NCBI GenBank assembly: GCA_009746045.1
Contig: RPFO01001694.1
Coordinates: 1 to 59,934, forward strand
Direction of reading: 5' to 3'
DNA length: 59,934 bases
DNA from: Mesostigma viride
Taxonomy: Eukaryota > Streptophyta > Mesostigmatophyceae > Mesostigmatales > Mesostigmataceae
Within the stretch, counting starts at the first letter, position 1; each line of letters opens with the position of its first letter. The notes under the pieces were generated by a model. It ran no database searches. It was not told the DNA's origin and worked only from the letters and a program-made list of their open reading frames with translations. This document shows positions 10,543-21,289 of this stretch, one piece after another. Made by a program: the position numbers and the translations under genes.

Positions 10543-10953
10543 ATGACAAACAGCGTTGCTTCCTTCGTAATCGTGAGCAATGATTCGCATCCAATTTTCT
10601 CAGCAACATTGGGAACCGCGCAAAAGAAGGAAGAATCGGCATACTTGCACCAGTTCATCTTCCACGCATCCCTCGATGTCGTTCAGGAGGCTGTCTGGGG
10701 AACCAATTCCGGCTACCTGAAGATTGTTGACAAGTTCTACGAAATGTTTGTCTCTGCGTACGTCACGGCCGGGCATGCCAAGTTCCTGCTGCTACACGAC
10801 GTCCGTAACGAGGATGGCATAAAGAGCTTTTTTCAGGATGTCCATGACCTATATCTGAAGATCATCCTGAATCCGTTCCACCTTCCCACCTCGAAGATCA
10901 CATCGCCAGCGTTTGAGCAGCGTGTGCGCAGCCTTGCCAAGAAGTACCTGTAA
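10543..10953 (+). CDS. TRAPPC2: TRAPP complex subunit 2 (sedlin / Trs20)
   Basis: A 136-residue single-exon protein, close to the usual ~140 residues of the family. It is a longin-fold subunit of the TRAPP tethering complexes, acting as GEF platforms for Rab1/Ypt1 in ER-Golgi traffic. Family signatures run through its whole length: SFVIVSNDSHPIF at the N-terminal strand, YLHQFIFHASLDVVQE, YLKIVDKFYEMFVSAYVTAG, KFLLLHDVRNEDGIKSFFQD, LYLKIILNPFH, and the C-terminal FEQRVRSLAKKYL. The ATG at 10543 is placed exactly where sedlins begin, and the TAA is at 10951-10953. No intron interrupts it, in contrast to the neighbouring bL9 gene. The reading frame is intact, so I take it as a functional host gene. 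Confidence 0.97.
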   Translation: MTNSVASFVIVSNDSHPIFSATLGTAQKKEESAYLHQFIFHASLDVVQEAVWGTNSGYLKIVDKFYEMFVSAYVTAGHAKFLLLHDVRNEDGIKSFFQDVHDLYLKIILNPFHLPTSKITSPAFEQRVRSLAKKYL

Positions 10954-11146
10954 CCCTGGGCGACGACATACAAGTGTGTGTCGCGTATTACCCAGCCCAC
11001 AGCATGGATGGACCAAGGCAGCCCATCATGCCCATGGGTTGACGGTCACTACCGCTTCGCAAGGAAACCTCTTTAGAAAAGGGGGCCGGGGTTCTGCTTC
11101 TAGAATGCATTCCTTGCCTGCTTGTCGTGGCTAACTCTGTGGTGTC

Positions 11147-11347
11147 TTAGCCGGGAGGGACAGGGCATTGACTGGCACGTTTGAAGATGATGTGGGATTG
11201 GGTGCCTCCCTGTACATATACATGACACAGCAGGATGACATAGGTCAGAATACCGTCTGAGTCGCATACCCAGCTGACCATGCTTCCACGAACGTTGGCA
11301 CCGGCAGATATTAAGATGGGCACGTGCCACGTGGCATCCATCAACAA
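11147..11347 (-). CDS. unrecognised small ORF
   Basis: A 66-codon minus-strand frame, convergent with TRAPPC2, with mixed hydrophobic and polar composition (VPILISAGANVRGSMVSWV). No family is recognised, and an overlapping frame on the same strand is about as long. It may be the last exon of a gene whose other exons I cannot see, or chance. Confidence 0.15.
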   Translation of the reverse strand: MLMDATWHVPILISAGANVRGSMVSWVCDSDGILTYVILLCHVYVQGGTQSHIIFKRASQCPVPPG

Positions 11348-11392
11348 TTTGTTTCAAGTTCAATTATCACGGTCCTTTTAATTACCATCATA

Positions 11393-11595
11393 GCCATCCT
11401 GTTGTCCTCCCGATTTCTGGCCTGCGCTGGTTGTCTCCTTGATAACCATCCTGTTGTCACGTTGATTAGCATCATAACCATCCTGTTGTCACGTTGATTA
11501 GCATCATAACCATCCTGTTGTCACGTTGATTAGCATCATAACCATCCTGTTGTCACGTGAATGACCATCATAACCATCCTGTTGTCGCGGTGAAA
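11393..11595. repeat. 32-bp minisatellite with embedded 38-bp module
   Basis: About five copies of a 32-base unit containing AACCATCCTGTTGTCACG, with degenerate first and last copies. The left part contains a 38-base segment (11407-11444) identical to 5566-5603, ending GGTTGTCTCCTTGATA. Confidence 0.9.
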
Positions 11596-12058
11596 GATAG
11601 GGAGCATGGTCATGTTCATGCAATCAAATAAATGCCTCCAGTTCTTAGGTCATGGATCCATGTTGATTTTTTCTTGTCTGTTACCAAATTGCCTTTGTTG
11701 TCTTGTGTTTCAATGCAGTGGGTTTCACCTAGAGTTAGGAAGATCCAACTACCCAGATGGATGGTCAACGACACAACTTTCATTACGTATTTCACCTAAT
11801 GGTTTACCATTCCCGGATAGCTGCCCAATGGGACAACCAAATACCCATGCACCTCTTCTCGCGGATCACTGTCACGCGGTGTAACTAAACTGAACAAGTT
11901 GAACCACAGCAGTGAAGGTGAACAGCAGAACAAGCAGGTTTGGCATCAGGTGGTGGATCGAGGTCGACAAGCCTCCTTCGGTAGGGAAGGCACATCTCAT
12001 ACACGCCTGTCATGCATGCATGGCCGCAGCGTACTGCGTCATATCCCGCGTTGTAGGG

Positions 12059-12084
12059 TTACAACGCGATGTATCGCGTTGTAA
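12059..12084. repeat. perfect short palindrome with ACGCGAT arms
   Basis: Two 12-base arms (TTACAACGCGAT and its complement) around a 2-base centre. A second hairpin (GCGTTGTA / TACAACGC) overlaps its left side. A near-identical palindrome, AACGCGATATATCGCGTT, is at the centre of the foldback element at 41182-41199. Confidence 0.8.
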
Positions 12085-12334
12085 TCTGACACGTGGCAAA
12101 CCTGCGATTTTTGGTCTGAAACTTTCAACATAGGTCAGAAACATCTCATAGAATTCAAGAAAAAATCCTGGTATTTTTGGTATTTTTTTTGTGACAGCTG
12201 CAAACAAATATTAAAAAATTAAATTATAACATGCCTCCGTGGGGAGGTCATGTAGCACATATTTCATGATGGATGGGGTGGGGGAAGCCGCGTGATCGAA
12301 CTATCCTAACTCTATCTAGAAAATCCTAACTACA

Positions 12335-13087
12335 CTACTCATCAAAACGCCTCCTCTGCTTGGGGGGAGGTGGCTTGCCCACAGGGTCGGGCGTGTGCGC
12401 CTTGACAATCTTCTTCCACCGCGTCTTGTCCTGCATGGCAGTCCAAAGACGGGAGAGAGAGTGGATGCGGTGCTCAAACTGGGCTGGGACTACTAGGTCG
12501 TCCAGCAACATCTGGATGTAGTTGGTGACAGGTTTCCCTACCCTTTTGGGAATGTCCTTGGGGCCAGGCCAGGTCAGAATGTGCCGCCCTGGCTGTCCAA
12601 GCCGCTGGGGGCCGGCCAGACCAAGGGTGGTGTCGACCTGGCTGGTGCGGGCAAGGTGTCCTACAAATGCTATCCTACGCTGCCTAATCTCGTCCGAAAC
12701 ACGAGGCATGCCATGATACAGAGACTCTGATGACGGACGCTCGGAAAAGCCTACATTAAGGACCTGCCGGAGCATCCTGTAAACTGTGCCGTCGAGCCGA
12801 GCTGCCAGTTTGGGTGGGAGGGTCCACGCCTCGGCGCCATACGTGAGCACCGTGAGGACGAGGACCTTTAGGAAGAGCATGCGCTTGCGGTGCCCGTTCA
12901 GGCCCTTCGAGCGCCAGTAGGGTGTGAGCGAACGGAGCTTGGCCCAGGCAAGGCCGATGCGGGTGTCCACATCGTTGGCGGTGTCAGGAAGCCAGCTCCC
13001 CAACAGCTTGAAGCGGTCGCGGAACGGGACCTCCGTCCCGTCGAGCAGGCGCGGCAGCGGTGGTTTACTGGATGCTCCTATCACCAT
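12335..13087 (-). pseudogene. LINE ORF2 fragment: C-terminal region after RT
   Basis: About 250 codons following the RT domain. They include FKLLGSWLPD, TRIGLAWAKL, VLTVLTYGAEAWTL and the HLART segment, matching residue for residue the pattern in the second LINE at about 39955-40620. The frame differs from the RT block next to it, so a frameshift lies near 13085-13100. The copy is non-functional as it stands. Confidence 0.85.
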
Positions 13088-13998
13088 CGCCTCAGTTTAA
13101 TTTTGACACTAATCTCCAGCCCCACCGCCCGCGCCTCCAGGCCCAGACAGTCCAGCCAGGTCTGAATGTGCTCGGGGCTCTCGATGAGGGTGGTATCATC
13201 CGCATAAATCAGGTCGGCAAGGCGGTAACCAGGTCTAACCCCGCCGTGCTCTTTCACGTTAAGGATGTCCAAGCCTGGCTTGAACCCCTTAAGAGCAGTA
13301 AAGCGCGCACGTGCCCGGCGCATGACGTGATCCACGACAATAATGAACAGGTATGGGGACAGGACACAACCTTGCCACACCCCGTGGTGAAGGGGGAATG
13401 GTGGAGTGGTGCCCTCCGCAGTCCGCACTACTGCCTGTGAACCCTCATACAGACGGCGAATGGCAGCAATAAACGCAGGTGGTACCCGATCCAGAGCTAG
13501 GATGGCCCAAAGAGCCTCCCAGAGAACCGTGTCAAAGGCCTTGATATAGTCAACAAAAATGAAGACCAGCGGCAAACTGTCAGGGGGAAGTCGACGCACC
13601 TCCTCCATCAACCGGCGCGCGACAAACACAGCCATGACAGTGTTACGACCACGACGGAAACCCATCTGAGACTCACCCAGGTGTGGGTCCAGCGCGGCGC
13701 GGAGCCTGTGCAGCATCATGCGCATGAAGACCTTCAGCGCGGCGCTCTGGAGGCAGACACCCCGGTAGTTACCGGGGTCAGCAGCAGAGCCCTTCTTGTA
13801 CAGCATGACGCGGATGGCCGTCTGCCACTCAGCAGGCGGAGGCCCGTCAGAGAGCAGGACACGGTTGCAGAACGCCAGCAGAAGATCCCTAACCGCAAGA
13901 TCAGGGGTCTTCAGCAGCTCAGCAGAAAGGTGGTCGGCACCGACCGCCGCATCGTACCGCAGGCGAGCAAGGGCGCCGTCCAATTCCTTCAAAGTGAA
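13081..13998 (-). pseudogene. LINE ORF2 fragment: reverse transcriptase
   Basis: About 300 codons with RT motifs in order: NYRGVCLQSAALKVFMRM, GFRRGRNTVMAVFVARR, FVDYIKAFDTV (motif A Asp), GVWQGCVLSPYLF (motif B) and LIYADDTTLIE (catalytic YADD). It joins the linker in another frame at a run of six Gs near 13998-14003 and the C-terminal part in another frame near 13090. The catalytic residues are intact. Confidence 0.9.
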
Positions 13999-13999
13999 G

Positions 14000-14836
14000 G
14001 GGGGACGACGTCGTCAGTGGCAAGGCAGCCCTCCTGCAAGGCGGGGACTTGGTAGTCCGCGGCCGAGGAGGGGGGCGCTGGCGGCGGCGGGGGTCCGGCG
14101 ACCCCGAGGCGGGCGGCCGTCTCGGGGTGAAGCGGCGGGGGGGGGCGCGAGCCCCACCGGTCAAGGAAACATTGTGGGCCAACCAGCGGTCAAGGCTTAC
14201 CGGCGCCGTGCCGTCCCCCGTGTGCTCCACCGGGGTGCGCTGCCGCCGGCCGCCGAGCCGGTCGAGGTGGTACCACATGTCCTTGCCCTGGTTGCGAGCC
14301 TGGCAGGCCTTGGCATCCGCGATGCACTGGGCCGCCTCCGCGTCCTGAGCGTGCTCGTAGGCCTCCACAAGGGCGGCCTGGAGCAATGGTTTCTGCAGCG
14401 GGTCCCGGTTACGCTTGAGGCGGTGCTGGGCGGCCAAGACCTTGGGGTCCTGGCGGTAGAGCGGGCCGGGGCGGCGGCGGGGCATGACCGGCAGGTGCCG
14501 GGCCGCCAGCAACGGGGCACGGGCCGCAAAGCGCGCAAAAATGGCGGCGTTGGGGGCACCATTGTCCAGCTCGTCGACGTCCGCCCGGGCGTCCAGGGCC
14601 GACAGGTACTTCCGTCGGCACCGGTTCCGCTCGTGCTCGGCGTCCGTCCAGTCCTCAGGATCTCCCTTGACCGGACGTAGAGCAGACCAGTCAGGGCGGA
14701 CCACTGGGGCGCGGGGCGCGGGGACGTGGAACCGGAGCCGAAGGGTCGCGCGCACCAACCGGTGGTCAGAGCACACCGTCGGCGTGTCAAACACTCGGGT
14801 GTCCAGGACCGAGGTGCACCTGGACTGCCGTACCAC
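14000..14836 (-). pseudogene. LINE ORF2 fragment: endonuclease end and linker
   Basis: This begins right at the hAT target site with the final endonuclease motif (CSDHRLVRA, the His that ends APE-type endonucleases). It continues through a basic, Arg/Ala/Pro-rich linker with IADAKACQARNQGKDMWYHL. It is in frame with the endonuclease block on the other side of the hAT element once that element and one TSD copy are removed. A frameshift into the RT frame occurs near 14000. Confidence 0.8.
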
Positions 14837-14844
14837 CACGTAGT

Positions 14845-16281
14845 CAGTGAACAGCCATACGGCGTATAATACGCCGTATGGCGCGTATTATACGCCATAC
14901 GCAAGATTTCCGTATGGAAATGGGAAAAAAAATACGCACTGCGTATTTTTTGCGTATTTTTTGCGTATTGCGTATTTTTTGCGTATTTTTTGCGTATGAA
15001 CCTCGTTCGAAGTAGCTTCTGGCATCATTTTGGACGGCACGTGGAGCCGGAACTAGATGCAGGTGCCAAGCTGGCCGTGCATGTACGACTGTACGTGCAT
15101 TGCTGCAGTGTCGGACTAGGGTCTAGGAGACGAAGGACGAGGAAATTAGGTGACGAAGTTATGTTGTCTGCCAACAAGGGCGCGCATCTGGCACCTAACA
15201 TTTAATCGTAGCACAATTGACATCCAGGCACCATGGCTAGCGACGGTGATGGTGTGGGTCTATGGAACACGATGATAATGGGGCCGACGAGATGCAGGCC
15301 GTATTCGAGACTGTCTGGACACACATCGTGAAAACAGACTCTCAACAAGAAAGGGCAGCCGACAGGTAACTACTAGCTCAGTGACGTGCACACTTTTGGA
15401 TGCAAAATTCTCGGGTTCTACCACCCGAGCAAGGCTAGCACCCGCCATATCATGGGCGCTACGTATGCGAAGGAGGCAAGAGTGAGCGAGTGCAAGAGAC
15501 CGCCGGAGGCATTACGTCGCAGGCTGCGGGGTATTTGGTGTGACTCGCGATGCACATAAATGCCTTATTTAGCCATGCAGGCTGCTGCTAGCCAGCCACC
15601 GTACCATATGTGTTAATGGTTTAGGGAAGCTGGGTCGGGTTGCTGGCATGCATGCTATCCTGCACGCTAGCCACATTGTTGGCAGCCCGTATGGATTCTT
15701 GCTTCATGTAGATCAATATTGCATGGTGGCCTACCACGAGTAGGCAAGATGTCTGTTTCTGGCACAATGTCTTATTACTTTTGGCAAGTTGGCCGACTGA
15801 CCATGTGCAGTATTTCAGTCCTAGTATAGCCATTCCATGCAGTGATGGCATGGTTTTTTAACTTCAACATACAGTAATGGTGGCAGCGATCTCTATACCA
15901 CTGCAAGTGTCAATGTGCATGCATATCTACTTGTGTTATTATCCTTTTCAGGTGTGCACTGATTGTGCATACAACTTTGTTATTTTGTGCTATTTACAGA
16001 CATTATTAATAACAACAGATGTACAATGCTTGTATTTGTAGGCATGCAGCGACGGCAATGGCAATATTATGTGATGATGTGTTAAATAAAGGCAAGTGGT
16101 GTTGCAAGAACACAAAAAAAACATGCCTGATTGGTCAGAATGTTGAAGAACCCCCTGAACCATGCAAAAAACAGCATTTTCAAGAGTCCCCGTATGGTTT
16201 GCGTATTATACCCCGTATGGCGTATTATACACCATACACAAGGGCCCCGTATGGCTGCGTATTGCGTATGGCTGTACACTG
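14845..16281. mobile_element. non-autonomous hAT element, copy 1
   Basis: A 1437-bp element with terminal inverted repeats CAGTGAACAGCCATACG / CAGTGTACAGCCATACG (one mismatch) and an 8-bp target duplication CACGTAGT (14837-14844 and 16282-16289). CAGTG termini with 8-bp duplications are the hAT signature. Both subterminal regions are dense in CGTAT / GCGTATT motifs, likely transposase-binding sites. No full transposase ORF is present. A plus-strand stretch at about 14993-15090 (SSFWHHFGRHVEPELDAG) may be a relic of a BED-type zinc finger. It inserted into the LINE endonuclease reading frame. A second copy is at 43810-49834. Confidence 0.9.
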
Positions 16282-16289
16282 CACGTAGT

Positions 16290-17115
16290 CCAAACAGGCC
16301 TGACGGCCGTTAGGGCCACGAAAAGTGACCAAGTCCTGTGAGGGACGTTGGAAGTGGCAGTTGACAGCAACCATCCCGCTATCCCGCAAAAAGGCAGAAA
16401 ACAGGGGAGTGTTGTCGTTAGCAGTAGTGTCAGCAGGCGCAAAGCGGCTGCCAGCAGTGCCCACGGGGAGCGTGGCATTGGCGTCGAGCAGCATAACCAA
16501 AAAGTGGCGGGCCGGGGTGACCCTCTCAAGGTCATGTAAGGATTCGAAGAACTCCTCACGGGCCGACTCAGGTAGACCACTGTGGGGTGCGTAGCCCACC
16601 CCCACCGTGAGGTGGTGTTTAGACCGCCCCTCGACAGAGGTGAAATGTGCTACCATAAGGCGTGGGTTTAGAAACTTAAGCGTGCTGAGGCTAGCAACTG
16701 CCAGCGGCGAACACAAAAGACCAACACCACCCTGGCCAGACGTACCGCTGCCAGCAAAGTAAAACCTCCAGCCACCCGCCAAGCGATCAGTGCTCACCAT
16801 GCCAAGTGGCACCGTGCGGCGGTGTTCCTGGACGCCTAATATAGATACACGATGCTCAATGCAGAATGCGACAACTAGCTCCTCTACCCGGCAGCTATGG
16901 TCGTCATCTAGCAATGTGCGGGTGTTAAAAGTGGCAAGGGCCAAGGATGCCTGCTGGCCCACCACTGGGGAGGACGACGATGGATGATGGGGGTGGATGC
17001 GGCGGGGGGTGGAGGTGGGGGTGAAACGGAGGGGGGAAGGGAAGCGGTAGAAATAGTGCTTTTCATCGCATTTATTTTGTCCTGCAAACAAATATGTACC
17101 ACTGAAATCAGGCAT
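16290..17115 (-). pseudogene. LINE ORF2 fragment: APE-like endonuclease, N-terminal part
   Basis: ATG at 17113-17115, then a Ser/Pro/His-rich leader, then the APE-type endonuclease: LALATFNTRTLLDD, SILGVQEHRR (catalytic Glu), GVGYAPHSG, and MLLDANATLP (Asp-x-Asn). It runs into the hAT insertion at the sequence encoding LDYV. The remaining endonuclease motif (SDHRLV) lies on the other side of the insertion. Confidence 0.88.
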
Positions 17116-17120
17116 TTTCG

Positions 17121-17447
17121 CGGGATGAAGGTGAAGACGACGGCGATGGCGGCAGGTAGATCTCGCCAGTTTTCGCGCGAATTTCAGTGGCTGTTGGGTG
17201 GCACGACCATGATGATGCGTTCAAAGGTTGATAATTAGGTTTCTACGAGTTTGTTGAGGTAGTGGGGCAAAGGAAACGTAGTTTTTTCCAGTTTCTCACC
17301 CAACTTTCATGCGGAAACCCTGGAAACCGGCATACATATTATTACGTCAAGACTCGGGTCTGCTGCGGCACCATGCTTGGTATTTCCATGGTGCTTCGAC
17401 TTCTTAACACATGTTTATTCATTCCGAACGCCCGGACTCTCGGCTAA
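17121..17447. other. host flank, no recognisable gene
   Basis: Sequence between the 5' end of the minus-strand LINE and the gypsy element. It continues as host sequence at 34205 once the gypsy element is removed. Short frames only. Confidence 0.5.
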
Positions 17448-17452
17448 ACCGA

Positions 17453-18091
17453 TGTAACAACCAAATGTTACATCCAAAGTTTTCCTACTGATTGATCTGA
17501 TTATGAGTTCTTTAGGACAATTATTTGGGAAGTTATTAGGGTTCGACGTCTGATGGATATTGGGCCTGCTGAGATCTGCAGAGGTTATTGTTCTACCCTC
17601 ATTGGTCGTGGCCTGATCCACGTAGGGTACTTTGCATGGTTTTGTTCAGTCGGTCATAGATTCTCTTTAATACCGTTGTACCTGGAGGATCTGGTTCCAG
17701 GTCATGGGGATTCCGTATGTGCTGGCTTTGTGTTGTGTTGAGGATTTGGAAGCTAAGATCTTATCTTGAGTGATCCTCACTTTTGATTGGTCCTTCCGAG
17801 TTAGGGCTGAGCCGACCCTGCGTGCATGATGACTTTTATCCAGTTTGTGGCGGCTGGAAACGCTGCGTGTAAGAAAGCTAAAGCTATGGTGTAATTCAAG
17901 GGATTCCTTGTTTCATCAATCAAACAACCCTCGCTAAAAGTCAACTATAACTTCAACAGATAGTCGACTTGGATATAACATTGTCTGTTGTGTCTAACAA
18001 GGGTGGGGACTCATTCCCTTAACTGTTGAAGATCCATCTTCATTGCTTCTCTGGACGTGAAGTTATCTGTCGCGACTCCAACCCAGGTATA
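17453..18091 (+). repeat. gypsy 5' LTR, first part
   Basis: The first 639 bases of the 5' LTR, matching 33502-34140 of the 3' LTR almost exactly. It ends with the GTATA target site (18087-18091) of the copia insertion. Confidence 0.95.
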
Positions 18092-18573
18092 AGTTGCAAA
18101 TAAATGGAATGCGATGTAAATCAGAAAGCATGAAATGAACGTTGTGTTTATTGTTCTCATACGTTATTGTCGTTGCTGCATAATTCGTCTTCGTTGCGCA
18201 TATATTCTATTGCGCTTGGCACCTTCATCAGTCTTGCTGAATATCCTACGTGGACATGCATTCCGTGTAGTTCAGTGCATGCCGCGTGTTAGATACTTCT
18301 AGAATCCTCTAGGAGGTACCAAGGCAGATGCGCATACATAATAGGCTGATAGTCGGCTCAGTCCTATTGACAGTACTACACCGGCCCTTGACCAGCCGGT
18401 GACGTGGAGGCCTGGGAGACGCCCACATATTCTACGTGGCGTTATCCCATTGGCGAGTACTAGTGAAGTACAGCCATTGGCCCAATACTACAATAAAGTA
18501 TATTGTAGTAATCTGTACAAGATCCTCTATCTCTGAGGACCCATGTGGACCCTAGATGGGTCTCCAACCAACT
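18092..18573 (-). repeat. copia 3' LTR
   Basis: A 482-bp LTR at the low-coordinate end; for a minus-strand element this is the 3' LTR. Termini are AGTTGCAAAT and CAACCAACT. It differs from the other LTR at very few positions. Confidence 0.93.
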
Positions 18574-18841
18574 CCAGCCATTCTTTCCCTTGTGAAAGTG
18601 ATAAGGCTTAGATGTATTCATTGATGTTCGGCCGCACCTGGCCAGTTCACTTTCACATATGTGGGCAATGGGGACTCACTTGGGTCTTATGGAGTTTGCA
18701 TCTCATCATTGCATGGTTGGTGTAACCTGCTGTAGGGAAAACCCAAATCTGAAGGAAAACCTCTTCTCCAGAGAGGACAAAACCTCCAGGGGGATAAAAA
18801 CCTACAGGAGGAGCATTAGGCTCAGGCTCCCAGATTACTCC

Positions 18842-21284
18842 TCATGACAAGGGTTTCCCAGCCATCATGGACCGCAGCAACTGGTACCCATTAAGGGCCA
18901 GTCGTGGAAGCTTGGTCATAGCATCAGCAGGATTTGAGTGTCCTGGCAGATGTATGGTTATACAGTGGCTGGACAACTCCTTTGCCACAAGGTAGTCCAA
19001 GTCAGTAGTAGTGGCCCTCTCATTCTTGATAAAAGAGACCACGGGCTTATTATCACAATAAACCCTGACATCAATCACGGGTTGAGGTCTTATCTGACTC
19101 AGACACCATAAGAGTAGCTCTCTTATGTATATGGCATCGCGAATGCACATGGCGTATGCCCTGCACTCAGCGGTGTCAATGCCAGCAAACCGCCTCCTCT
19201 GAAGGTTACTGGACCAGTATACCAACGAGGGCTGTTTGCCTTCATTCCTGATGGTGATCAGGCATCCGGCTCTGGCACCAATCTTGTTGGCAGATCTAGA
19301 CTCTTGGCTAGCATCTGTGTAGGCGTCTATGATGATGCGCCCATGCCAGTCTACACCGGACAACACCAAGTCAGGAGATTCATTGAGGCAGCTCTCCAGG
19401 CGCCTCCTTCCTTCTCCTACAACAACAGAGTCTGGCATCCTACTCTGTACTGCCAGGTCAGGGTTAGTTGTGGCAGCCAGCCAACCCAGTTGACCTTTAA
19501 CCGTAGGGGCATTCTCCTCAGTTACTCTCTTGGGCAACTGAGTTATTACTTTTTCTTTATACCCCTTCGCCGATTGCAGCTTAAGATGCCATCCTTTGTC
19601 ATCCTGGAAAAGGGTACAGCCAATGCCACAGTAAGGTACCTGGCTGTTTTTACTAAACCATGCTCTGGTACCAATAGGGGACTTGTCATTGAGCCTTTTA
19701 TAGGTCTCATTCAACCATCCCTTGGGACCAATGCGTTGCATATCATCTCCATGTAAGGTAGCCCAGGTGGGTTGTCCTTTGGATTGCCCCACAAAGAGAC
19801 AATAAGCAAGATGAGATTGTTGCATCTGACATCTCTCCTGGATGGCAGGAGCAATGGTTTCATACCAGATGACTGGACTGCTGACCAGTCCTTCCCAGCC
19901 CACTTTAGGCTGCATGTAGGGATGACCTACTTCAGCTATCCAGCATGCTGGGGTCTTAACACAACAGGGTCTTTGAGCTTGCCAAGTGGCTCTGGCCACC
20001 TGAGGATCACCATGCAAAAAGGCCCTGGTGAAGTCATCAATTTCTGCTCCATAATCCAAGCCATAGTCCAAAGCACCAAGGTACAGACTAAGAATAAGCC
20101 TGAGAACAGGATGTGACAGGCCAGGAGTGTACAGCTCCTCCTTATCAAAGTCTGTAGTACCATGGAACTGGGTCACGACTGGACGTGCGTTTGGTATGGG
20201 AGGCTCACCAAGCTTGCTCTTCATCTTGCATACAAAACGCAACTGAAGCATTTGAGCATTGGGTGGAGGTTCTGAAATGCCTTCAAAAACATCCAGCGTT
20301 TGCCACTCCTGGAGCGCACGCGCCAATGCTACTCGCCAGGCCTCAAGGCCAGCGAAAGTGTGACAATCCAGGTCTACATCATCAAAGGACATGGGGCTAT
20401 GAGCAGCAAATGACCTTTTTGTGAGACCAAGAGAAGTCACACTGAGCTGGGCGGGTTCTACCAGCTCAGAAGCTGGGGGTATATCCCTTCCCCATTCTGC
20501 TCCTTTTATTGAACCGACACAGGCGGTCTTCCAATTTGCCTTCTGGAACATTTCAAGAGGCAAGAGACATCTGAATGATTCCAGAGGAATTGGGTCACAA
20601 TGGGTTTTTAGGAGACTCTTTGTGTTATTGGGGCCATCAACAATGGTAACACCGGGAGTCACCAAGAATGGCTGGCCAATGAGAGTGGGTCCCTTATAGC
20701 CATCAACAACACAAAGTGTCAAAGACTCACCCAAGAATGGGATAGTGATATTCCCAAGAACTTGATGATCAGTGTTACCCGCAAAGTCTTGGACAATAGT
20801 CCATGGACTGGGTTCAAGGGAATACTTATCCAGCAAAGCATTAAAGGGCGAGGTGACAGAGACCTCTGCTTTGGTATCCACATCAAAGCCATCAAGGTCC
20901 ATGCCCTTCTCTAGAAGAGAAGTTATTTTGGCAATCTTTAGTGAGGGCTTGAGCTTCTTTACAATATCCCGAAGCTCTTGAGGATTGCCTCTCTTGCCGA
21001 GCTGAGTGTTCAACCTGGACAACCCCTCCTCAGCTTGTCTTCCTTGGGCTGGAATCCCATCAGTCTCCAAGGGCAATGGCTTATTACCAGGGTAATTGGA
21101 TCCAAGCTTTGGCTGTTCAGACTGAAATATGTTATCCACCTGCCCAGGGGTCTCAAGCCCATGTTCCAACGGCCGGAGCTTCCGGTGCTGATCAGACACC
21201 CTATTATCCAACAAGTCAGCTTCATCCATATCATCCTGTGATATCCCAGTCAATGTCTTAGGCTGAGCTTGCTGAGTAGTAGGC
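18842..21284 (-). CDS. copia polyprotein: retropepsin-like domain, RT, RNase H
   Basis: About 810 codons, open from the palindromic insertion to the stop at 18842. The first 100 codons are Glu/Lys/Pro-rich. A retropepsin-like module follows near 20600-20900: VDTKAEVSVTS (DTG changed to DTK), VLGNITIPFLGESL and LIGQPFL. RT: GLEAWRVALARALQEW, PIPNARPVVTQFHG, IDDFTRAFLHGD (motif A) and WATLHGDDMQRIG, where HGDD stands in place of copia YVDD. RNase H: DAYTDASQESRSA, DTAECRAYAM, VYCDNKPVVSF and LPGHSNPADAMTK, clear copia-type signatures. The frame is intact. The protease lies after integrase, not before it. Confidence 0.85.
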
Positions 21285-21289
21285 TCCAG

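Larger units (their letters stand above)
12200..17120 (-). mobile_element. APE-type LINE, 5'-truncated, interrupted by hAT element
   Basis: A minus-strand non-LTR retrotransposon: endonuclease 17115-16290, then (after the hAT insertion) the end of the endonuclease and linker 14836-14000, reverse transcriptase 13998-13081 and C-terminal region to 12335. An A/T-rich end lies near 12200-12235. It is close in sequence to the LINE at 34984-40757 (shared GYAPHSG, LLDANATLP, GVWQGCVLSPYLF). No ORF1 is found upstream, so the copy is probably 5'-truncated. The exact ends and target duplication were not resolved. Confidence 0.85.

Noticed and set aside
14845-16281. MULE (Mutator-like) assignment with 9-bp TSD
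   Set aside because: Comparing both copies shows the TSD is 8 bp and the termini start CAGTG, which fits hAT.
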